Position numbers and translations under genes: made by a program. The notes under the pieces are model-generated. The model made no database searches and was not told where the DNA came from. It saw nothing but the letters and a program-made list of their open reading frames with translations. 64,000 nt of DNA from NCBI GenBank assembly GCA_015680685.1, contig MNCI01007769.1, forward strand, positions 168,831 to 232,830, written 5' to 3'. Numbering within the stretch: the stretch's first letter is position 1; the number at the start of each line of letters is the position of its first letter. This DNA comes from Gnetum montanum. Lineage: Eukaryota; Streptophyta; Gnetopsida; Gnetales; Gnetaceae. Of the stretch, positions 57,640-64,000 are shown piece after piece.

Positions 57640-58760
57640 CTAAATGTGGTACTACATCAGATATGTGTGATTCACCAGATTTGGAAGTTCATTACTATCG
57701 ATGTTTGCTAGCCTAAATGCTTCGTTGCCATATGTGTTGATGACTAGGAAAGGGCCTTCCCAGCTTTCAGAGAATTTGCTCACTAGTTCACGAACAGCCT
57801 TGAGAACCAAATATCCTTTCTTAATCAGTCATTGATGCAGGTTGCGATGATGCTTCTGCTTCTGCCTATCCTAATATTTTTCAATGCTATTGAGCATCTG
57901 GATAAATTTCTCCTCCACTGAGTCTAGATCCATGATCCTGGACTCACTGTGTTGAGTCTCATTTATAACTGTGGAGAGAACCATCCATAGTGAGGGAACC
58001 TATAGTTCAAGAGGCAACATTGCTTCAGATTTGTAGACTAGGTTGTAAGGCGTCCTCCTAGTAGCTATCATGCATGTTGTACAATAGGCCCATAGCACGT
58101 AGAGGATCTTTTCATGCCATCGCTTCTTGTTGCTGATGAGCATCTCTTTTAGTAAATTGGTGACCACCTTATTTGTTGCCTCTGCTTGACCATTTTCTTG
58201 TGGATAGTAAGGCAAGGAAAAAGATTACTTAATACAAAGGTTGTTGTAGAAAGATTTGGTTTCGGCACTACTAAATTATGGCCCATTATTTGTCACAATA
58301 GTCATGGGAAGCCAAAACCTGGTTACTATGTTATCCAAGATAAAATAACAAACCTTTTGGGATATAGTCTTGCATAAGGCAATAACCTTGACCCACTTCA
58401 TGAAGTACTTGGTGGTAGTGATAATGAAGCTATGTCCTACGGAAGACTTAGGCGTGATGGGGCCTATGATGTCTAGTCCCCATTATTGGAATGACTAGGT
58501 AATCTATGTCATATGTAATTTAGTTGGTGACACTTGTATCAGATTTGTGTAACACTAGCATGTGTCACATGTATTAACCTTGGTGAGGTAGCCTCACTCC
58601 ATGTATGGCTAGTAATACCCTAAGCATCTAATTTTAGTGTCCATGGCTCATGGGGCTATGTGTCCTCTGCATAGTCCCTCATGAACTTCACTAACTATCT
58701 TTTGTGCTTAGTCACTATTAACGTAGGTTAATAATACCCCATCAAAGGAGTGTCTACAGA
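57640..58760 (-). pseudogene. Integrase of element 4, decayed
   Basis: On the minus strand the zinc-binding part is at about 58560-58700 (GHIAPWAM and CDTC). The core has GLDIIGPITPKSS (first Asp, about 58480), IVTNNG at the second Asp position (now Asn), and PYYPQENGQAEATNK with the catalytic Glu (58165-58213). NLVYKSEAMLPLEL (58000-58050) is the C-terminal landmark. Frame 58000-58215 is open; the rest is broken. Confidence 0.8.
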
Positions 58761-59099
58761 GAGTATTGACTCTGATGATGATGTATTGCCTGACATGCTT
58801 GCGGATTGCATCCTTCTATGCAGGTGTTAACTCGTGCAGTGGTTTGCCATGCAAAAGGAAGGATTTAATGTTATCATACCATTCTAGAGTCCCTTCCATA
58901 GTTAGGAAAGAAATTTATACCACTTGGATGATAGGATCTATACATTCCATCATTAAAGAAGGCCAGGTGGCAAAAAAATGTGATGGCACATTTAAAGCTA
59001 GCATAGCTAATGCGTCAGCTACAGTGTTCTCACTACGCGGCATGTGTCACACGTCGATGGTTGCGAATTATTTTAGAAGATCTTTAGCCATATGTTAGT

Positions 59100-59480
59100 A
59101 GGGCTACAGATGCACAGCCTTGTAGGCTTAGACTTCCATGATTTGATTGACAATGAGCATTGAATCACCTCGGATTGTCAAGTGTTGAACGTTGAGTTCC
59201 TTATTTGCTAATAGTCCCCTCAGAAGCCCCTTGTATTCTACCACATTTTTTGTACAAGGGAATGCCAAACAGTAAGACAATGGGTGAACATCCTTAGGAG
59301 AAAGCATAATGATGGTGGCAGTGCTACCGCCTCTAGTGGTTGAAGCTCCACCAAAGTATAACATCACTTCAAGGCCTATTGATACATGGCTTAAACTATG
59401 TACATGTTCATTAGGAAACTTAGGCTCTATTATGGCCTGATTGTTAACAGGTGATGTTACTAGTTGGTCAGCTATTACTT
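59100..59480 (-). pseudogene. Second (archaeal-like) RNase H domain of element 4
   Basis: The open frame 59128-59367 (minus) reads LYFGGASTTRGGSTATI, LAFPCTKNVVEYKGLLRGLL and RGDSMLIVNQIMEV. It matches the element 1 domain at 15293-15510 and is free of stops here. This domain marks Tat elements. Confidence 0.82.
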
Positions 59481-59529
59481 GACCCTTTGTGAAAGATTGA
59501 CCAATGTAGTGCCAGTCAAATTCTGCTAT

Positions 59530-59930
59530 GAAGGCTTTCTAGAGGGCTATCCTACTTCTTTCATATATATTGTTCGTGATTGCACTTAGAATGTTGTTTT
59601 TGCAAATTATGTTAACTTGGATGTGGAAAATATAGTGTGTACATTTTTTGAGTGCAAAGGCTAATGCCAAACAGTTACACTCTACTTCATTATACCTTAT
59701 TCCATACACAAATAGAGAGTGACTTAGATAATAGATAGGGATTTCCGACCCGTCATCCCTCTTTTGACATAATAACGTAGCTATGGACATGTCTGAACTT
59801 GCCAGGTAGATGTAGAAAGGCTAATCCCTTTGTGATGGGAAAACCTTTAGCAAATGTAGCAACTCTTTCTTTAGGTTGTCAAATGCAGGCTCGCAGTTCT
59901 CGGTCCATTCGAAGTTAACCCCCTTCTTGA
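59530..59930 (-). pseudogene. RNase H of element 4, decayed
   Basis: The minus-strand frame 59539-59790 has MSIATLLCQKRDDGSEIPIY, YNEVECNCLALAFALKK and ERSRIAL. The connection block with F-E-W-T-E lies at about 59890-59930. It aligns with 14691-15060 of element 1. Confidence 0.8.
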
Positions 59931-61140
59931 GCAGATGTTGCATAGGATGCAACTTGTCTATTAACTTCGAGATGAACCTCCTAATAAATTGTAACCTAGC
60001 CTACAACCCATGCAGTTCTTTGAGGTTTGTAGGTGGTGTTAGGTTAACTATGGCCTTAACCTTGTCAGGGTTGACTTGTATGCTAGCCTTCGATACTACA
60101 AACCCCAACATGGGTCTAGTTTTGACTCCGAACACATATTTTTTTGGGTTGAGCCATAGGTCGTGCCTAAGACATCATGTGAGGATTAACTCTAGGTCTT
60201 CTGGGTGATCTTTGAAATTCTTAGATTTGATAGCTATGTCTTCTATGTAGTCATTCAATCTCTCTATGAGGTAATCACTAAAGATATATGTCATGGCGCA
60301 TTGATAAGTTGCTCCAGCGTTTTTTAGCCCAAAGGGAATCATGGTGTAGTAGAAAGTTCCCCAGGGGGTCATGAAAGTTGTATTCAGTTGATGTTCTAGG
60401 TTGATATGGATTTGATTATACCACAAAAATCCATCCATGAAGGATAGTAATGCGTGGCCAACTGTTCTTTCAATAAGTTGGTCAATACCCGATAATGGGA
60501 AATTTTCTTTAATCATTGCCTTGTTCAGATCACAAAAATCTATACAGATGCGTATTTCTCCCATTTTCTTAGAAACAATAATAATGTTTAACACCCAGTC
60601 CAAATAATCAACCATTTGGATGAAACCAGCTTGGTATAGCTTAGTGATTTCATCAGACACTGCCAACGTGATTTCGGGCTTAATCTTCTGTACTTTTTGT
60701 TTAATCACTTTAATGCTCAAGTCTAACACAATGTTGTGCTGTATTAGTCATGGGTTTAAACCTGACATATCTTCGTACAACCATGCAAACACCATAATGT
60801 TTTGTTGGAGTACTCGAGATATATTGCTCTATGTTTTGCTGGTCAAGGAGGGAACTAACCTTCAGAGCTTTGTTTGCTCCTTTCTGCGTAACCACAGGGA
60901 CCTCAATGAGGGGATCCTTGGTCACATCACCAGCCTCTAGGTCTAGGGTTTAGGAAAAATGTTCTGGCTAATCTGGGTATATTTCTAAGTATGCTATGGT
61001 TACATCATAGGAGAGGGCATCGATTCCTATCATTACAAGATTAGTATGTCTAAAAGCTTCCCCGTATGGGCCTGTCAAGGCTAGGGGTGCAAGTAAAGCT
61101 TCGTCCATTTAAGAACTTACTTGCAAAACCACCAAGAATG
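59931..61140 (-). pseudogene. Reverse transcriptase of element 4, decayed
   Basis: The minus-strand frame 60175-60729 has ITLAVSDEITKLYQAGFIQ, IRICIDFCDLNKAMIKENF, TPWGTFYYTMIPFGLKNAGA and NDYIEDIAIKS. The catalytic Y-x-D-D reads YIED, so one metal-binding Asp is Glu. The thumb continues to about 59950. Upstream, DVTKDPLIEVPVVTQKG (about 60880-60930) aligns with element 1, and ALLAPLALTGPYGEAF (about 61050-61100) with MLVGPQGK. Confidence 0.85.
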
Positions 61141-61204
61141 GAAGTTGTTACATTGTTTTTATTAACATGTTGAAGTGAAAGAAGGTTTTAAAGGTATATC
61201 TTAA

Positions 61205-61470
61205 AAAAAAGAAAGGTTATCAGTTTAAGGTCTTAGCAGACCATTACAATATACACAGTTTGCAAGAAAATAATGAGTCAGGTTTCTTAGATGAAAGAAT
61301 AAGGTTTCTACAAACTATGATAAAAGGTAGAACGTGGCATTTCTAGTGTGTTAAAAAAGCTAATTAAGGATTTTGTGTGGATGGTAGTTAGTGTGACCGG
61401 ATTACAAAAAGATAAGCTACGCGTTAGTTTAGGGTCTTTTTGGACTGTCATCAATGGGCTATCTACATGA
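61205..61470 (-). repeat. TAAACTAGC hairpin motifs between RT and cargo (element 4)
   Basis: Minus-strand motifs TGGTCTGCTAAGACC followed by TTAAACTG (about 61217-61243) and GTCCAAAAAGACCC followed by TAAACTAAC (about 61420-61447). Same position relative to cargo and RT as 12985-13410 in element 1. Confidence 0.6.
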
Positions 61471-61573
61471 TTAATGGTGTGATCTTCACGCTTCATGTCG
61501 AACTGTCATACTTGTATTTCAGGAGAGTTCCACGTTGATCATACATAAGAATAGAAATTTTTTACCCTCTCAT

Positions 61574-61580
61574 TTATAAG
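61574..61580 (+). promoter_or_regulatory. Candidate TATA box of the cargo gene (element 4)
   Basis: CATTTATAAGTAG lies about 115 bp before the ATG at 61689. Confidence 0.4.
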
Positions 61581-61688
61581 TAGATTGTTCATCCTGAGAA
61601 TAAACTGTAAACATCGCAAGGTTGAGCTAGACTAAAGCAGAAAGAAAGCATAAGTAGATAATTTTGTGGAGGTTGTTCAAGTGTAACC

Positions 61689-64000
61689 ATGGCATTGAAG
61701 ATTAAAGGAAAACATGCCAAGTTGGTGAGAATTGATGAGGTATAGGAAGGCTTGGGGGAAATTTAAAAGGCTCGAGTCAAAACTTAGGAGGCTACGCCAC
61801 TCACTCAATAAGTCATTTTTCACCTTTCTTCTATGATTGTTGTTTTCATTGTCATGGAATCATAATTGTATTTTCTCCAAAGATGTGCATTGTGTTGGGT
61901 ACCGATACCTACTTGTGCTAGCTATGCTACTGAAGTTTGTAACATCGCCCCTATCGTCATTGTCAGAGACAAACCTTGCACCGTCGCAAAGGTTTGGGTG
62001 ATCCTGGGTAATATTGTATAACCATAATACGTAGCTAGTCAGGAGTCTAGGTATTGTACTTTCATACAATGTAAATGGGGTTTTGTTACCTTACCTATAA
62101 TGGTTGCATGTTACACTAGAGTAATATGCGATGTTACCTTTATCGTCATTGTCAAAAACAAACCTTGCACCATTGCAAGGGTTTGGGTGATTTTGGTAAT
62201 GCACTTCTAGTGTAACATGTGACTTTCTGGGAGTTGGGACAATGAGAGCCCTAGTGTTGCTTAATGGATTTTTTTTGTGAACCTTGTTTTGATTTTTTTG
62301 GTTCTGACATTGTTAGTATGGCTAAATTGCTTTTTCTAATGGTGGCGCGCTCTACTTTAAAGGATTACGCTAAAGCCCATCCTGATCATCCTGGACAGTG
62401 TGGACATTCTGTGTTGTTTACATATCCCTGTGGCTAATGTTCCTTCTCCTCAAGCTCGCGTAGGGGAAGAGGTGATTTGGTTTTGGTAAGGTGCATGGGA
62501 ATTTCTGTAGTTTTTTTTGTGTAATTTCAGCGTAATTATTTGGTCGCATCTACTAGTTGAGATAGCTACTGCCATTCTAAATATGCTACTGGTTGGATTA
62601 ATGCAGGGCATCTTAACGTTCCTAGTGGATAGCTCAATCGAGACCTTGATAGGAACATACCATGAACAAAGTGTTAAGGGTTTGAGGCATTTATCTTGGA
62701 TCTGAGAGATGCCTAGGTTTGATATTTATCATGCCTACAACACATTGTTCGTGGCTCGTCATCTTACAACATATTTTCAGAATCCACCTAGCATCGTGTA
62801 TTATGTAGGCAAGTAAGTGTTTTCAAGGTGTTATAATGTGCTAACTATTGTTTGATTTTACGTCATGTATAAACACTTGTCTACATTCTATGATGTAGGT
62901 TTTTTATTGATGCTAATGGTCTCCAAGGTGATACAAACGTGTTATCTATGGCCGAAATGGCCATAAAGGAATTCACTTCCATCAGAAATGTGTGTGCCAG
63001 TGTCCTAGGACAACTAGGATTTGAAATCAAACACTATACTATCTGTTATGTTAGATTCTTCGCTAAGTGTAGAGACTCCAGATGGCTGGACAAGGAGTGG
63101 ACTTTGGATCTCCCTATCACTGTTGACGACGTAAAAAAGAAAATTCCAGTGTTTCCTTTGCCCTTTCGACACGGTAAGTTACACTATGGTGATCAACTGT
63201 ATGACCTTAACAAGTAGGAATAGTGTATAAGGTTTTATTATTTTTTTGTTTTGTCTAAATTGCTATTTTATGTTCATAGTTAGGAAATCATGGGAGGTGA
63301 CAGTGATAACTTCTCGATGTGATGCGAGCAATCTCTTTTTTCATTAAGACGACATAAAAGAAGCACAACATTGGCTATTCCATGGAGCAACCCCAGCTGT
63401 CATAACCAATGACATCCAAGAAGCTGGATTGATGGAGCTATTTCTAGTTGTAACCCCCGATGTCACAATAGTCGAAATGTTAACCCTAGTCGACTCCTTT
63501 AGCAAAGAAGCTGAGCATCTTCACATGCGCATGTGTAACATGCGTGTGAGTTTTGACATTAATGCTTGACTATTCGTTGACTTTTTTGGTGTTCCTTCTT
63601 ATGGTCTTTCGGTGGAAGAAAGGTTAAAGAGAGGTTCTAAGCATTAGAAGGACATAGATGAGTGGCTAGTTGTTAGAAAAGAACCAAAAGGCATCCTCGC
63701 TGATAAAATCCAGCTAGATGTGGTGAATTTTATTTATCCCCTCTTCCGAGCTCACGCCTTTCCCAAAATACTCTCCCAAGGAAGGATCCTTAGCATAGAG
63801 TAGGCTCAGATCATGCAGGAGGTTATGGAGGAGGGGACATGATATAATTGGGCCAATTACCTTGCTAAAGGCCTGCAAGTTAAAATGCTCAAGCATCGCA
63901 AGAAGCGTGAGTCTCATTTCAACATGCATTTTACCTTTTTTATAGCTTTCTTTCAGCATTTTGTGGAGTTCCTAGTGGTTGACAGGGATGGGGTCTAGGT
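61689..64000 (+). pseudogene. Antisense cargo gene of element 4: FCP1-like protein, 5' exons, cut by window edge
   Basis: Exon 1 61689-61807 (ACCATGG start; the donor has decayed to ATAAGTC), exon 2 62363-62812 (450 nt), exon 3 62899-63173, exon 4 63280 to about 63906, and possibly a further exon from 63957. Splice sites are AG/GTAAGT at most junctions and phases equal those of element 1. Exon 2 reads LIILDSVDIL at motif I, NFSVIIWSHL, then YNTLFVARHL and YFQNPPSIVYYVG, the FCP1-like pattern without the catalytic acids. Exon 3 has FFIDANGLQGDTNVLSMAEM, WLDKEW and FPLPFR. Exon 4 has SWEVTVITSRCDASNL, LFVDFFGVPSYGLS and VMEEG...NWANYLAKGLQ, all matching element 1. About ten in-frame stops lie at expected Gln, Trp or Arg codons. 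Function unknown. Confidence 0.8.

Larger units (their letters stand above)
54807..64000 (-). mobile_element. Element 4: Tat-lineage element (minus), truncated by window edge, with cargo
   Basis: Read on the minus strand from the right: cargo on the opposite strand (61689 to beyond 64000), RT, RNase H, second RNase H, integrase, 3' UTR, PPT and 3' LTR (56038-54807). Gag, protease and 5' LTR are outside the window. The domain order and the cargo position next to RT match element 1. ATAGG at 54802-54806 is the expected left target duplication. In-frame stops occur in pol and cargo. Confidence 0.82.

Noticed and set aside
1-64000. tRNA, rRNA or other structural RNA genes and ordinary host genes
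   Set aside because: I looked for tRNA-like and conserved host protein patterns on both strands and saw none outside the retroelement domains and cargo; a covariance-model scan was not possible here.

Overview
The window looks like repeat-rich intergenic DNA from a large land-plant genome, probably a seed plant. I cannot name the species. I find no ordinary single-copy host gene. Almost everything belongs to nested, decayed Ty3/gypsy LTR retrotransposons of the plant Tat and Athila lineages. Coding regions are broken mostly by TAG, TGA and TAA where Gln, Trp or Arg codons are expected, the usual decay of methylated plant DNA.

Layout, left to right. (A) 1-2002: the 3' end of a non-autonomous gag-protease element, inserted in the 5' LTR of the next one. 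(1) 2003-19962, plus strand: a Tat element with LTRs, PBS, gag, protease, RT, RNase H, a second RNase H-like domain, integrase and PPT. (3) 19963 to about 52661, minus strand: an older Tat element that was hit in its RT region by element 1. It is also interrupted by a full-length Athila element (28633-38519, exact 5-bp target duplication GTTGC) and by a second gag-protease element B (38958-47567). About 52662-53646 is unassigned. (F) 53647-54806: a plus-strand LTR fragment of the same superfamily, interrupted by (4) 54807-64000, another minus-strand Tat element that runs off the right edge.

The main discovery concerns the three Tat elements 1, 3 and 4. Each carries, between protease and reverse transcriptase, a multi-exon gene on the strand opposite to gag-pol (8254-12635 minus; 24520-47809 plus, interrupted; 61689-64000 plus, cut by the window edge; in element 4 the protease side lies outside the window). 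The three copies are far apart in nucleotide sequence but share exon order, the phases of the first introns (exon 2 is exactly 450 nt in two copies), a TATA-like box 115-160 bp before the ATG, and the protein plan. That plan is an FCP1/NLI-interacting-factor-like HAD domain with lost catalytic acids, then a conserved region I do not recognise, then acidic and coiled-coil parts. Being antisense, its introns cannot be spliced from the element's genomic RNA, which explains how an intron-bearing gene survives retrotransposition. The site matches where Ogre-type Tat elements are known to carry a sense intron, so the cargo may lie inside a sense intron.

Other shared structures link the family. All use the same unusual primer-binding site (consensus TGGCGCTAGAAGGAGGG). 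A stem-loop spans the PPT/3' LTR boundary. A short hairpin ending in TTAAACTAGC is scattered around the cargo and in the 3' UTRs. The LTRs hold many GCTACGCTACATAGCATAGC-type palindromes. The gag-protease elements A and B share these signals but lack polymerase and cargo, so they were probably mobilised in trans. The assembly has one 569-base gap and three single-N joins, one pair of which brackets an inverted contig.
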